The position numbers were made by a program, and so were the translations under genes. The notes under the pieces are model-generated. The model saw only the letters and a program-made list of their open reading frames with translations, was not told the DNA's origin and did no database searches. Below, one piece after another: positions 1 to 8,468 of a stretch of DNA of 64,000 nt (within the stretch, counting starts at the first letter, position 1; each line of letters begins with the position of its first letter). The DNA is taken from the NCBI GenBank assembly GCA_017431515.1, contig JAFRKV010000037.1, forward strand, positions 1-64,000. The letters run 5' to 3'. The DNA comes from Lachnospiraceae bacterium. GTDB taxonomy: Bacteria; Bacillota; Clostridia; Lachnospirales; Lachnospiraceae.

Positions 1-933
1 CCGCAAGTATAGCCCCCAGCCGAGCTTCATGATCTCCTCAGAATTCAGTTCCGTCAGTTCGCGCAATCGGAGGTACGGCTCCGCATGGTCTTTCAGCCTT
101 CTTAAAAAACGGATTTTTTCTTTCTTGCCGGTTTCTCTTTGATAAAACGGAGAGCGTTCGTAATACGACAGATAGAGTTGGTCAAGCGCGCCAAGCTGGT
201 CTATATCCCCTGCCATATAGGTGTAGTGGTAAAACACGCCCCTCTCCATGGAAGGATAGTCCTTGCTGAAGGAATTAAACCTCGCAGGAAGGAAACACTT
301 CTTCCCGCGAAACAGATAATTGATCACATCCTGATCCGGAAATGCGAAGCCATAGGTATTCCAGAAATCGATGGCTTCCTCCAACAGATCATGTTCTTTG
401 CGGATCCGCTCCAGATTGAGCACAAGAACACCGGAATTGATATACTCGTTCCAGTCGGTCTTTTCCCAAAGAGGCAGAAGCGTCCTTTTTTCCGCCTCCC
501 CCACCGGCTTATATCCGAAAAGCGGCGGATCCCAAAGTCCGGCTGCCGCCGCATCCCCTGTATCCATCTCCCAGAGATCCCTGATATCCCCATTTGCCAA
601 AATATCCGCATCCAGGTAAATGATTCTGGGAATCTCCGGCAGAAGATCCGGCAGATGCAGACGATACAAGATCCCCTCCGAATACCCGCTCCGAAAGAGC
701 CGTTCCTTCGAAATCCTGTCATCCTCCTGAATATCATAGAAACGGATCTGCTGTCCACGCGACTCGCAAAGCTGCCTGAATTCCTCTCTCGCCCCATCTG
801 TCAGTGTGGCATCACAGAGTATATGAAAACGCAAAGGAGCTTCCGTGTTTTCCAGAACGGAAAACACGGAAACTCCAAGATATCTGTAGTAATCACCAAA
901 ATAGTCATGTACGGCGTAAGCTATCTCAATCAT
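1..933 (-). CDS. GT8-family glycosyltransferase, 3' end outside window
   Basis: Cytoplasmic retaining glycosyltransferase of the GT8 (LPS galactosyl/glucosyltransferase, GspA-like) type. The 311 visible codons run open to the left edge, so the C-terminus is missing. The family signature is an N-terminal strand with an LGVSVFSVLEN segment near residues 19-29, an LDADI metal/nucleotide-binding motif near residues 107-111, an NSGVLVLNL segment near 166-174 and a PDQDVINYL segment near 195. The ATG lies directly after the TAG of the upstream small peptide gene, with no separate ribosome binding site, so its translation is probably coupled to that of the peptide. Its donor and acceptor are unknown. 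From context (two small leader-bearing peptides, a triple-domain GT2 and a UDP-xylose synthase upstream) a peptide or surface-glycan acceptor is plausible; this is inference. Confidence 0.85.
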   Translation of the reverse strand, partial: MIEIAYAVHDYFGDYYRYLGVSVFSVLENTEAPLRFHILCDATLTDGAREEFRQLCESRGQQIRFYDIQEDDRISKERLFRSGYSEGILYRLHLPDLLPEIPRIIYLDADILANGDIRDLWEMDTGDAAAAGLWDPPLFGYKPVGEAEKRTLLPLWEKTDWNEYINSGVLVLNLERIRKEHDLLEEAIDFWNTYGFAFPDQDVINYLFRGKKCFLPARFNSFSKDYPSMERGVFYHYTYMAGDIDQLGALDQLYLSYYERSPFYQRETGKKEKIRFLRRLKDHAEPYLRLRELTELNSEEIMKLGWGLYLR

Positions 934-1044
934 CTAAAAGCGCACAGTAGCATTTTGATATTGTAGGATTCTTTGCGTAACTGCACCTCCCGCGATCTCC
1001 TCCAGATCCTCATCATCCAGAAGTTTTTTGATCAGTTCTTTCAT
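934..1044 (-). CDS. Small double-glycine leader peptide, shortened tandem copy
   Basis: 36-residue peptide with the same first ten residues (MKELIKKLLD) and the same DEDLEEIAGGA motif as its upstream neighbour, but lacking the 40 residues between them. After the GG motif comes a 15-residue tail, VTQRILQYQNATVRF, with no cysteine. Its ribosome binding region (GAAGGATACGGAGCAG) is almost identical to that of the neighbour, so the start is well supported. The stop codon abuts the ATG of the GT8 gene. It looks like a tandem duplicate that lost the middle of its leader by deletion between two CTGGATG repeats. It may be a functional precursor with a minimal leader, or a relic kept because it drives coupled translation of the GT8 gene. 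Confidence 0.7.
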   Translation of the reverse strand: MKELIKKLLDDEDLEEIAGGAVTQRILQYQNATVRF

Positions 1045-1325
1045 GAGTCTGCTCCGTATCCTTCAAATTTAAGTACTATGAGGCGAATTGAGTAAGCAGC
1101 CAGTTCTATACAGACTTGCACCTCCAGCGATCTCCTCCAGGTCTTCATCATCCAGCGGAAATCCCGAGAAACCTTCCAATGCTTCTTCTACCTGATCTTT
1201 TGTATAGCCCAGTTCCTCCGCTGCTTCCTCAAAATCCTCCAGAGAATTCAAGGCTTCCGTCTTTCCTGCATCCAGCAGTTTTTTGATCAGTTCTTTCATA
1301 TACCTGCTCCTTATCCTTCAAAGCC
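982..1325 (-). repeat. Tandem duplication covering peptide RBS and leader
   Basis: Two copies of the same leader unit. Block one (ribosome binding site to codon 10) lies at 1269-1325 and again at 1014-1070; block two (39 bp encoding the DEDLEEIAGGA region) lies at 1117-1155 and 982-1020 with a few silent differences. In the right-hand copy the blocks are separated by 40 extra codons. In the left-hand copy they are fused at a single CTGGATG heptamer, which occurs at both ends of the missing segment in the full-length copy. Confidence 0.85.
1069..1299 (-). CDS. Nif11-like leader peptide precursor (candidate RiPP)
   Basis: 76-residue acidic peptide. Residues 1-61 resemble a Nif11-type leader: a helical, Glu-rich segment with FEEAAEELGYTKDQVEEAL, then LDDEDLEEIAGGA, the classic double-glycine cleavage motif of peptides exported by bacteriocin-type ABC transporters. 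The presumed core is SLYRTGCLLNSPHST, with one Cys and several Ser/Thr, the residues modified in glycocins and other ribosomally made peptides. The start has a good ribosome binding site (AAGGATAAGGAG). It sits between a triple-domain glycosyltransferase and a GT8 enzyme on the same strand. No peptidase or transporter gene is in view; it could lie beyond the left edge. That it is modified or exported is inference. Confidence 0.75.
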   Translation of the reverse strand: MKELIKKLLDAGKTEALNSLEDFEEAAEELGYTKDQVEEALEGFSGFPLDDEDLEEIAGGASLYRTGCLLNSPHST

Positions 1326-1383
1326 ATATGCTGCCTATCTGTTTATCTATCATCATACACGTTTTTTGTCCTATCCGCAATCT

Positions 1384-4300
1384 TTATTTGTCCATCTTAC
1401 CCAATTTACACGACAGCAGAAAAAGCGAAAACCGTTGTTTTCTGTTCTTGTCGATCCTAGTGGTCCGCTTCAACTCCTCCTTGTGAAAATCCAGTATTTT
1501 CAGCAATTCTTTCAGTCCCTCCCGGTAGGGTTCCTGGTTCTCCAACGCCAGAATACGCTCGACGCATTGCAGCACAAGATCCAGATAGAAGCCCGCCGCT
1601 TCCTCGCAGAACTCAGGGTATTCCTGTAGAACCAGCTCATACAGTTCTTTCGCCCGGTCGGTCATATCAAAAAAATAAGGGGCAAATACGACACCGCTCA
1701 GACTCTTTTCATCACCGTCCACATGATAAAGATACCCGATCTCCTTCGTCAGATACACTTTTTCCGAAGCCAAAAGCATACGATAGGTCACCGGGATATC
1801 ATCCCCCAGCATCCCTTCAAAAAAATGCAGATCCGAGGGCATCCTGTCCTTTCGATAGAATTTCGCATAGGTATTGGAGTCCAGTCCCTCTCCTGCCAGC
1901 ATGCGCCGAAATGCTTCCTTCCCTTGAATCAGGCTGTCATCCCCCTGATACAGGACAATTCCATCCTCCTTGGCAGCATCCGTTTTTTGAACCATTCTGA
2001 TGCCGACACAGACCGCATCCGCCTCTCCTTCCGCAAGAAGATGCCATACCCTTTCCAACACCTCCGGCACATAACGGTCATCCGCATCCATAAAACCGAG
2101 ATAAGCCCCGCTGACATTTCTCAGGCCGGTATTCCGTGCAGCTCCCGGCCCGGCATTTTGCTGGCGGATTAGGCGGATGCGCGGTTCTTCTTTTGCATAA
2201 CGTTCCACAATGGCGCCCGTTTCATCTGTGGAACCGTCATCCACAATCAAAATCTCAATCGGAATCCCTTTCACCGCCAGAACCGACTCTATGCTCTCCA
2301 GCACCGTATCCTGCGCATTGTACACCGGAAGTATGATGCTGAGTATCTCGTTTTTCTTTTTTTCTTCTTCCCGTCTCCGGCTGTTCTCAAGATTCAGCCT
2401 GATAATCTTTACCTGAAGATCATTCGGATAACTGCACTCTGCATGCCGGATGGCATCTTCCGCTTTATCAGGTTCTCCCAAACGAAGACAGGTCTTTGCA
2501 AGCCCGAGCCAGGGAAGAAAGTCATGAAACGCAGCTTTATGTACCATCCCGTCCCGCATATCGATCTGCACACCCCGGGCCATCCGGTAATGGCGTATGG
2601 CCTCTTCATAGAGTTTCTCTTCACGATACAGATCCCCCAGGGTGCAGTATACCATCTCGCTCGAACCAAACCGCGCCAGATACTGCTCCAGCAGTTCCCG
2701 CAGTTTCGTCTTCTGCTTTAAGCATTTCATCGTGAATATATAGTAGAACAATGCGTAATTAATCTCCTGCTCGCGGCCATCTATCCACAATTCCTCGAAC
2801 GCTGTCCGCGCTTCCTCGTACCGCCTTTCCGTTGTGAGTTCTCTGACGTAATATGACCGGTTAAAGGCAATCATCCTGAAGCCTTCCTTAAGTTTCCGCT
2901 CAAAGATACGCATGTTGCGATGCTCCTCATTCACCTCCAGCTTCCGATGAAAAATCCGGATGTCCGGTCGATTCAGCACCTTCCATGTTTTCCTGATCGG
3001 AATCGCTTCGTGGATCGGAAACTCCCACTTTGCATGTAAGCTCCGCCGTATCCAACGGTCCCGTATCACCCCGCCTTCGTTCAGTATTTCTTTTTCATCC
3101 GGATCACCGGTGTAATAAAGCATCAGCACATCCGTCTCTCCCGGAAAATGCTGCTTTAAATAGCGCAGTTTCCCGATATCCTCTTTCTCCAGATTATCAT
3201 CCGCATCCAGCCACATGATATAATCGCAGGATGCCTTTTCATAGGAAAAATTCCGAGCCGCCGCAAAGTCATCATCCCATACATAGTCAAAGACCTTATC
3301 CGTATACTGCATGGCGATCTCTTTTGAACGATCCTTCGATCCGGTATCCACCACGATCAATTCATCTGCGAACTGCTTCACCTTCTGTAGAATCCGTTCC
3401 AGAACCGGCTCCTCATCCCGCACAATCATGCAGATGCTTAAACTCACCGGACGGAAGGAGTCATAATAGTTACGGTTCCATCTGGCCGCCACATTGTCCG
3501 GGAAGGCAAAAAGCAGCATGTCGTTCAAAGCGATCGCCTTTCGTGTCTCGCCGCATTCATAGGCGCACTTCTGTGCTTTTGAAAGAAGCATCCTGAGGGA
3601 AGGCGATGTTTGGATCTCCGGCGGCAGCTGTTTCAGTGCATCCGGTGTGAGCTCCGGCAAACGTTTCTGCGCAGCCGGTGTGACCGTCTGATCCTGCGTG
3701 TTTTTGTAACTGCCGTCTCTAAAGAACAGTTCATAGACCTTCAGCGCGTCCTCATACCGCTTCCAATACAGGAAATTGTTTCCCGCCAGCAGACAGGTGC
3801 GGAGCAGTTCCTCCAAAGGCGGCTTTTTCTCCAACGAAACAGCAAGAATCCTTTCCGCCTCCTCTTTTTCGGCTGCAAAGATCAGATCCACATAACATTG
3901 CATCCCCAGCCAAAAACAGTCCCGGAGTTCATCGTCGCTGATCTTTTTGATATAGTCCGCGTAGAGGATGCTTTTCAGATTGACGGGTCGGTTCTCTTCT
4001 TTTCGCTCGCTGTGGCGGATCGTCACATCCGCATACAAAACCGGCTCCCGCAGCGGATAACGCTCATGCACCGCGCCGGTCCATGTTCTGCTATCCCCGC
4101 GCCGCATGATCATGTGAAAAGAGACCGGCACCTTCAGATTGTCGGGAGAAAGGTAATTCACGCAAACAGACCCGTACGGTTCTTCCCGGTCCGCCAGCTC
4201 CTTTTTCAATGCAATCAGTCTTTCCACGGCTTCCTCATCGAGGATGTGATCTGCATCCATCCACATCACGTACGCATGCGTCGCATAAGAAAAAGACCGG

Positions 4301-4494
4301 TTTCTCGCCTCCGAGAAGTCTCCGGTCCATGCATGCTCATACACTTTGTCCGTGTAACGCGCTGCGATCTCCTTTGTTGCATCCTTCGATCCGGTATCCA
4401 CAATGATCAATTCATCCGAAAAGCGAACCACCTGCTTCAGGCAGCCCTCCAGCACCTTCTCTTCATCTCGAACGATCATGCAGACACTCAGCAT
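1384..4494 (-). CDS. Giant protein with three GT-A glycosyltransferase domains
   Basis: Soluble 1036-residue protein with three family-2 type glycosyltransferase domains. Domain 1 (about 1-200) and domain 2 (about 350-560) share the opening SxCMIVRDEE...VDTGSKD and a W(M/L)DAD metal-binding motif at residues 78-82 and 428-432; this layout resembles the SunS-like GT2 family that includes peptide S-glycosyltransferases. Domain 3 (about 717-950) is a more typical GT2 enzyme (ILPVYNAQDTVLESI, VDDGSTDETG, FMDADDR). The linkers at about 200-340 and 560-710 are helical and repeat-like, reminiscent of TPRs. I chose the ATG at 4494, which has GGAGATGGGAG just upstream; an ATG seven codons earlier has a poorer site. 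It follows the UDP-xylose synthase gene by 50 bp and precedes the peptide genes. Acceptor unknown. Confidence 0.88.
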   Translation of the reverse strand: MLSVCMIVRDEEKVLEGCLKQVVRFSDELIIVDTGSKDATKEIAARYTDKVYEHAWTGDFSEARNRSFSYATHAYVMWMDADHILDEEAVERLIALKKELADREEPYGSVCVNYLSPDNLKVPVSFHMIMRRGDSRTWTGAVHERYPLREPVLYADVTIRHSERKEENRPVNLKSILYADYIKKISDDELRDCFWLGMQCYVDLIFAAEKEEAERILAVSLEKKPPLEELLRTCLLAGNNFLYWKRYEDALKVYELFFRDGSYKNTQDQTVTPAAQKRLPELTPDALKQLPPEIQTSPSLRMLLSKAQKCAYECGETRKAIALNDMLLFAFPDNVAARWNRNYYDSFRPVSLSICMIVRDEEPVLERILQKVKQFADELIVVDTGSKDRSKEIAMQYTDKVFDYVWDDDFAAARNFSYEKASCDYIMWLDADDNLEKEDIGKLRYLKQHFPGETDVLMLYYTGDPDEKEILNEGGVIRDRWIRRSLHAKWEFPIHEAIPIRKTWKVLNRPDIRIFHRKLEVNEEHRNMRIFERKLKEGFRMIAFNRSYYVRELTTERRYEEARTAFEELWIDGREQEINYALFYYIFTMKCLKQKTKLRELLEQYLARFGSSEMVYCTLGDLYREEKLYEEAIRHYRMARGVQIDMRDGMVHKAAFHDFLPWLGLAKTCLRLGEPDKAEDAIRHAECSYPNDLQVKIIRLNLENSRRREEEKKKNEILSIILPVYNAQDTVLESIESVLAVKGIPIEILIVDDGSTDETGAIVERYAKEEPRIRLIRQQNAGPGAARNTGLRNVSGAYLGFMDADDRYVPEVLERVWHLLAEGEADAVCVGIRMVQKTDAAKEDGIVLYQGDDSLIQGKEAFRRMLAGEGLDSNTYAKFYRKDRMPSDLHFFEGMLGDDIPVTYRMLLASEKVYLTKEIGYLYHVDGDEKSLSGVVFAPYFFDMTDRAKELYELVLQEYPEFCEEAAGFYLDLVLQCVERILALENQEPYREGLKELLKILDFHKEELKRTTRIDKNRKQRFSLFLLSCKLGKMDK

Positions 4495-4544
4495 ATGCGC
4501 TCCCATCTCCTGCATCCAACTCTTTGAAAGGTCATGATGCTACT

Positions 4545-5477
4545 TCAATGCCTGGATCTGAAATCATCGATGGTTTTGTCAAGCCCTTCTTCGATCGATA
4601 CTGCGGGTTCCCAACCCAACAGTCTGACTGCTTTGCTGATATCCGGTCTCCGGTTGACAGGATCATCTACAGGCAGTTTCTCGTACACCAGTTCCGAACT
4701 TGACTTTGTCTTGTGAATGATCATCCTTGCAAGATCCAGTACTGTCATCTCCTGCGGATTACCGAGGTTCACAGGTCCGGCAATATGGCTGTCTGTTTCC
4801 ATCATGGAAACAAGCCCCTGAACCAGATCACTCACATAGCAAAAGCTGCGTGTCTGGGAACCGTCTCCGTAAATAGTCAATGGCTTATTTCCCAATGCCT
4901 GCATGATGAAATTTGAAACTACGCGTCCGTCATTTTCCAGCATCTGCGGTCCGTAAGTATTAAAGATTCTGACGATCTTTGTTTCCGCGCCATAAAGGCG
5001 CCTGTAATCTGAAAAAAGTGTCTCCGCAACTCTTTTCCCTTCATCGTAACAAGCCCTGGGCCCGATCGTACTGACATTCCCTCTGTACTCCTCCGTCTGG
5101 GGATGTACCAAAGGATCTCCGTAGATCTCACTGGTGCTTGCCTGCAGAACCTTCGCGCCGTTTCTTTTTGCCAGATCCAACACATTCAAAGCGCCGAGAA
5201 AGCTGGTTTTCGTCGTCATGACAGGGTCATATTGATACTGAACCGGGCTTGCCGGACAAGCCAGATTATAGATTTCATCCACTTCAAGCTGCAGGGGTTG
5301 AATCACATCCGCGTTCAGGAATTCAAAACCGGGATCGGAATACAACCCTGCAATGTTTTCATAAGTACCGGTAAACATGTTGTCAAGGCATATCACCTTT
5401 CTGCCTGATTCCAACAGTTTTTTGCACAGATGGGATCCAATAAAACCTGCTCCTCCGGTCACCAGTGTTTTCGTCAT
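4545..5477 (-). CDS. UDP-glucuronate decarboxylase (UDP-xylose synthase)
   Basis: Short-chain dehydrogenase/reductase that converts UDP-glucuronate to UDP-xylose, using bound NAD. The 310 residues show the NAD-binding GGAGFIGSH near the N-terminus, the ACPASP and STSEIYGDP segments typical of this subfamily, and the catalytic YxxxK within [11 protein letters not shown]. The ATG overlaps the thrC stop codon by ATGA, so the two are translationally coupled. It presumably supplies UDP-xylose to the glycosyltransferases encoded immediately downstream. No UDP-glucose dehydrogenase gene is visible here to make its substrate, so that enzyme must be encoded elsewhere. Confidence 0.92.
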   Translation of the reverse strand: MTKTLVTGGAGFIGSHLCKKLLESGRKVICLDNMFTGTYENIAGLYSDPGFEFLNADVIQPLQLEVDEIYNLACPASPVQYQYDPVMTTKTSFLGALNVLDLAKRNGAKVLQASTSEIYGDPLVHPQTEEYRGNVSTIGPRACYDEGKRVAETLFSDYRRLYGAETKIVRIFNTYGPQMLENDGRVVSNFIMQALGNKPLTIYGDGSQTRSFCYVSDLVQGLVSMMETDSHIAGPVNLGNPQEMTVLDLARMIIHKTKSSSELVYEKLPVDDPVNRRPDISKAVRLLGWEPAVSIEEGLDKTIDDFRSRH

Positions 5478-6952
5478 TTCAGGAAGCCTCTCACAACTTC
5501 CGGCATCTCTTCAGGGTCACAAACCGTATCATGGAGAACCGGCGCATTTCGAATGTCAGAAACCGCCTGTGGCAGTTCCCGGTTGGAAAGCTTTGCCAGC
5601 GCATCCGCCAAAGCGAAGTCATCTGCCTCCGGCTTGTCTTCTCCCAGGGCGTTCATAACGCTGCGGGTAAACTTGAAGGGGCTGGCGGTAGATGCGATCA
5701 CGGTCTTTGTTACATCACCGGTTTCTTTTTTGTATTTGCGCACCACTTTGGATGCCACCGCAGTATGGGGATCGATCACATAGGAGGCGTTTTCATAAAC
5801 GAGACGGATCTCTGCCGCCGTCTCCTCCTCTGTCGCGAAGCCGCTCTTTAAGTACGGCAGTCGGTCAAAGACTTCGTTCTCGATCTCATACGCGCCGGCG
5901 CCGGAGAGTTTCTCCATGCACGATGCGACGCCCTCCTGCCCCACCAGCCAGTACAGAAGCCGCTCCAGATTGCTGGATACGAGGATATCCATGGAAGGGG
6001 AACTCGTCACATAAAACGGCCGGTTCTTGTCATAATGTCCGGTCTCAAAAAAGTCATAAAGCACCTTATTGCTATTGGAGGCGCACAGCAATGTCTTGAT
6101 GGGCAGCCCCATCTGCTTTGCGTAAAACGCTGCCAGAATGTTGCCGAAATTTCCGGTGGGCACAGCCACATTGATCTGCTCATCTCTGGCAATGACTTCA
6201 TTCTGAAGCAGTTTTGCATAGGCATACACGTAATACACGATCTGGGGCACGAGCCGGCCGATATTGATGGAGTTCGCGGAAGAAAACTGGAATCCTGCGG
6301 CCGCAAGCTCCTGCTCCATTCCTTTGTCATGAAACATGGCCTTCACGCCGGTCTGCGCCTGGTCGAAATTGCCGCGGATGGCAGCCACCAGCACATTGCC
6401 GCCGGTCTGGGTTACCATCTGCTTTTCCTGGATCGGGCTGACCCCGTCCTTCGGGTAAAACACAATGATCCTCGTGCCCGGCACATCAGCGAATCCGGCC
6501 AGCGCAGCCTTTCCCGTGTCTCCGGAGGTTGCGGTGAGGATCACGATCTCGTTTTGCACCTGATTTTTCTTCGCGGAGGTGATCATGAGATGCGGCAGGA
6601 TGGAAAGCGCCATGTCCTTAAAGGCAATGGTCCTGCCGTGGAAAAGTTCCAGATAGTAGCTGCCGTCCGCCTCCGCCAGCGGTGCGATCTCCTCCGTATC
6701 AAAGCCCGTATCATAAGCCTTCCTGATGCAGTCCTTTAATTCCGCCTCTGTGAAATCGGAAAAGAACAGCTTCATCACGTGATAAGCCGTCTCCTGATAA
6801 CTCATTTCCGCGAATTCCGCAAAGGTATGGTCGAAGGCCGGCAGATGATCCGGCACGAACAGCCCCCCGTCCTCCGCAAGGCCTTTTAAAATCGCCTGTG
6901 AGGCGGTCACTTTGTCGGCTGTGCTTCTGGTGCTTTGATATAAGACTTCCAT
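5474..6952 (-). CDS. thrC: Threonine synthase
   Basis: PLP enzyme converting O-phosphohomoserine to threonine. The 492-residue protein has the family N-terminus ([21 protein letters not shown]), the PLP-lysine region [12 protein letters not shown] and the cofactor phosphate-binding region with [12 protein letters not shown] and later VPTGNFGN. I placed the start at the ATG preceded by AAAGGAGAGAA; an upstream in-frame ATG would add 21 unlikely residues. It heads the transcription unit that continues into the UDP-xylose synthase by ATGA overlap, an uncommon neighbour for an amino-acid gene. Confidence 0.95.
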   Translation of the reverse strand: MEVLYQSTRSTADKVTASQAILKGLAEDGGLFVPDHLPAFDHTFAEFAEMSYQETAYHVMKLFFSDFTEAELKDCIRKAYDTGFDTEEIAPLAEADGSYYLELFHGRTIAFKDMALSILPHLMITSAKKNQVQNEIVILTATSGDTGKAALAGFADVPGTRIIVFYPKDGVSPIQEKQMVTQTGGNVLVAAIRGNFDQAQTGVKAMFHDKGMEQELAAAGFQFSSANSINIGRLVPQIVYYVYAYAKLLQNEVIARDEQINVAVPTGNFGNILAAFYAKQMGLPIKTLLCASNSNKVLYDFFETGHYDKNRPFYVTSSPSMDILVSSNLERLLYWLVGQEGVASCMEKLSGAGAYEIENEVFDRLPYLKSGFATEEETAAEIRLVYENASYVIDPHTAVASKVVRKYKKETGDVTKTVIASTASPFKFTRSVMNALGEDKPEADDFALADALAKLSNRELPQAVSDIRNAPVLHDTVCDPEEMPEVVRGFLK

Positions 6953-7042
6953 TTTCTCTCCTTTTTCCGCTATAATAAATGTGTTTGTAATGGTTCCTTC
7001 AGATGTGCTTCGCACAGGATCCTATCAGAAAGGAAACGTTCC

Positions 7043-7855
7043 ATGCGCCCGGGTGTATATCCAGCAAAAAAAACAGATGGCACGCCCTACTTCCGCGCCT
7101 CCCTCACCTTCCGGGGCAAGCATATCAGCCTCGGCAGCTTCTCCACGGAGGCGGCGGCCAACCGCGCTTACCGTCAGGGAAAAAGCATCCTGACCGAGAC
7201 GAAGGTGCAAATCGACGACCACGCGTCCTTTCCGTCCACACTGCCGCTGGAAAAGCTGATCTCCCTCTTAAACTTCCGCGACCGCGGTCTTTATTTCAAG
7301 ACGCCGATCTATCTGCGCACGAACTATTTCGAATACTATCTGGCGAAAGACACGATCCTGAAATTCGACATTGATGATCTGTTCTTTTATTCCAGCCACA
7401 AGGTCCAGCGCCGCGGCAATCACCTTTTCGTCAGCGAATACGGCATGCAGACCGGGATCCTGACCCGTTACGGCATCAAAGCCTATGCCGTCGCCGGGAA
7501 GGATTATGTCTTTGCAAACGGTGATCCCACAGACTATCGCTATGCCAATATTCTCATCAAGAACGCTTACTACGGCGTGGAGCAGCTGGGAGAAGCCCCC
7601 GGTGCCGCTTTCCGCTCCAAAATCCATATCAACGGCAACTATATTGTGGGTGTCTATGATACCGCGGAAAAAGCCGCCATCGCCTACAACAAGGCCGTAG
7701 ATCTCGCCAAAGACGCGGGCATCCGAAGAAACTACAGCCAGAATTATCTCGAATCCTTATCCGCCAGGGAATATGCGGATATTTACACAGCGCTGCAGGT
7801 ATCAAAAGATTACCTTTCCTATCTGTCCGGTCTCCCGGCACAGTCCGAGGCGTAA
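7043..7855 (+). CDS. AP2-like protein with degenerate HNH core
   Basis: 270-residue plus-strand protein divergent from thrC. Residues 5-50 resemble an AP2 DNA-binding domain (YFRASLTFRGKHISLGSFST followed by EAAANRAY). Residues 188-230 form a second AP2-like unit (FRSKIHINGNYIVGVYDTAE, then KAAIAYNKA). Between them, residues 110-175 have the outline of an HNH homing-endonuclease core, with NGDPTDYRYANI where active enzymes have H-x-NG-x-x-DNRxxNL, but the catalytic histidines are absent. It is probably a domesticated, non-cutting DNA-binding protein. A TATAAT at 6971-6976 may be its -10, without a good -35. The start has AAAGGAAAC ten bases upstream. Role unknown; transcriptional regulation is a guess. 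Confidence 0.8.
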   Translation: MRPGVYPAKKTDGTPYFRASLTFRGKHISLGSFSTEAAANRAYRQGKSILTETKVQIDDHASFPSTLPLEKLISLLNFRDRGLYFKTPIYLRTNYFEYYLAKDTILKFDIDDLFFYSSHKVQRRGNHLFVSEYGMQTGILTRYGIKAYAVAGKDYVFANGDPTDYRYANILIKNAYYGVEQLGEAPGAAFRSKIHINGNYIVGVYDTAEKAAIAYNKAVDLAKDAGIRRNYSQNYLESLSAREYADIYTALQVSKDYLSYLSGLPAQSEA

Positions 7856-7884
7856 GGCATTCCGTAAGCGCTCCGCCTTTTCCT

Positions 7885-8373
7885 TTACTGCTGGGCGTTG
7901 ATGTAGTTCACCAGTCCCTCGGAGGCGATGATCTTCTGCATAAAGGGCGGGAACGCCTGTCCCTGATAGGAGGTCCCCTTCGTCAGGTTTTTGATCGTGC
8001 CGCTGTCAAAGTCGATCTCCACTTCATCTCCGGCCTCAATGTGCTCCGCCGCTTCCTTGCATTCGATGATCGGCAGCCCGATGTTGATGGCGTTGCGGTA
8101 AAAGATCCGCGCAAAGGTCTCTGCGATCACACAGCTGACACCGCATGCCTTGATGGCGATCGGCGCATGTTCGCGGGAGGATCCGCAACCGAAATTTTTA
8201 TCCGCCACAATGATATCGCCCTTCTGTACCTTCGACACAAAGGTTTTATCAATATCTTCCATGCAATGCGTTGCCAGTTCCTTCGGGTCGGAGGAATTGA
8301 GATACCTCGCGGGGATGATCACATCCGTATCCACGTTATCGCCGAATTTAAACACATGTCCTTTTGCCTGCAT
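7885..8373 (-). CDS. leuD: 3-isopropylmalate dehydratase small subunit
   Basis: Small (swivelling) subunit of isopropylmalate isomerase, second step of leucine synthesis. The 162 residues show the short LeuD form: [20 protein letters not shown] at the N-terminus and [14 protein letters not shown], the substrate-specificity loop. It follows leuC on the same strand with a 95-bp gap that contains a hairpin. Length and sequence are of the archaeal/clostridial short type rather than the about 200-residue enterobacterial type. Confidence 0.95.
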   Translation of the reverse strand: MQAKGHVFKFGDNVDTDVIIPARYLNSSDPKELATHCMEDIDKTFVSKVQKGDIIVADKNFGCGSSREHAPIAIKACGVSCVIAETFARIFYRNAINIGLPIIECKEAAEHIEAGDEVEIDFDSGTIKNLTKGTSYQGQAFPPFMQKIIASEGLVNYINAQQ

Positions 8374-8425
8374 CCTGTTTTCCTTTCCTGAAAGAATAAT
8401 ATTCCTTCACTATGATATCAATGAC

Positions 8426-8458
8426 ACTGCCGCACTCTGTCTCATTGCTCGCGGCAGT
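8426..8458 (-). repeat. Hairpin between leuC and leuD
   Basis: Perfect 8-bp inverted repeat (ACTGCCGC / GCGGCAGT) with a 17-nt loop in the leuC-leuD gap. No T-run follows on the minus strand, so it is not an obvious terminator; it could protect or separate the two messages. Confidence 0.5.
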
Positions 8459-8468
8459 TCGTAGTCTT

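Noticed and set aside
934..957. Seven-codon frame MLLCAFR before the GT8 start
   Set aside because: It overlaps the end of the second small peptide in another frame and has no ribosome binding site; the longer peptide frame explains the region better.
139..966. Plus-strand open frame of 275 codons at the left edge
   Set aside because: Antisense of the GT8 gene, whose LDAD and other motifs are clear on the minus strand.
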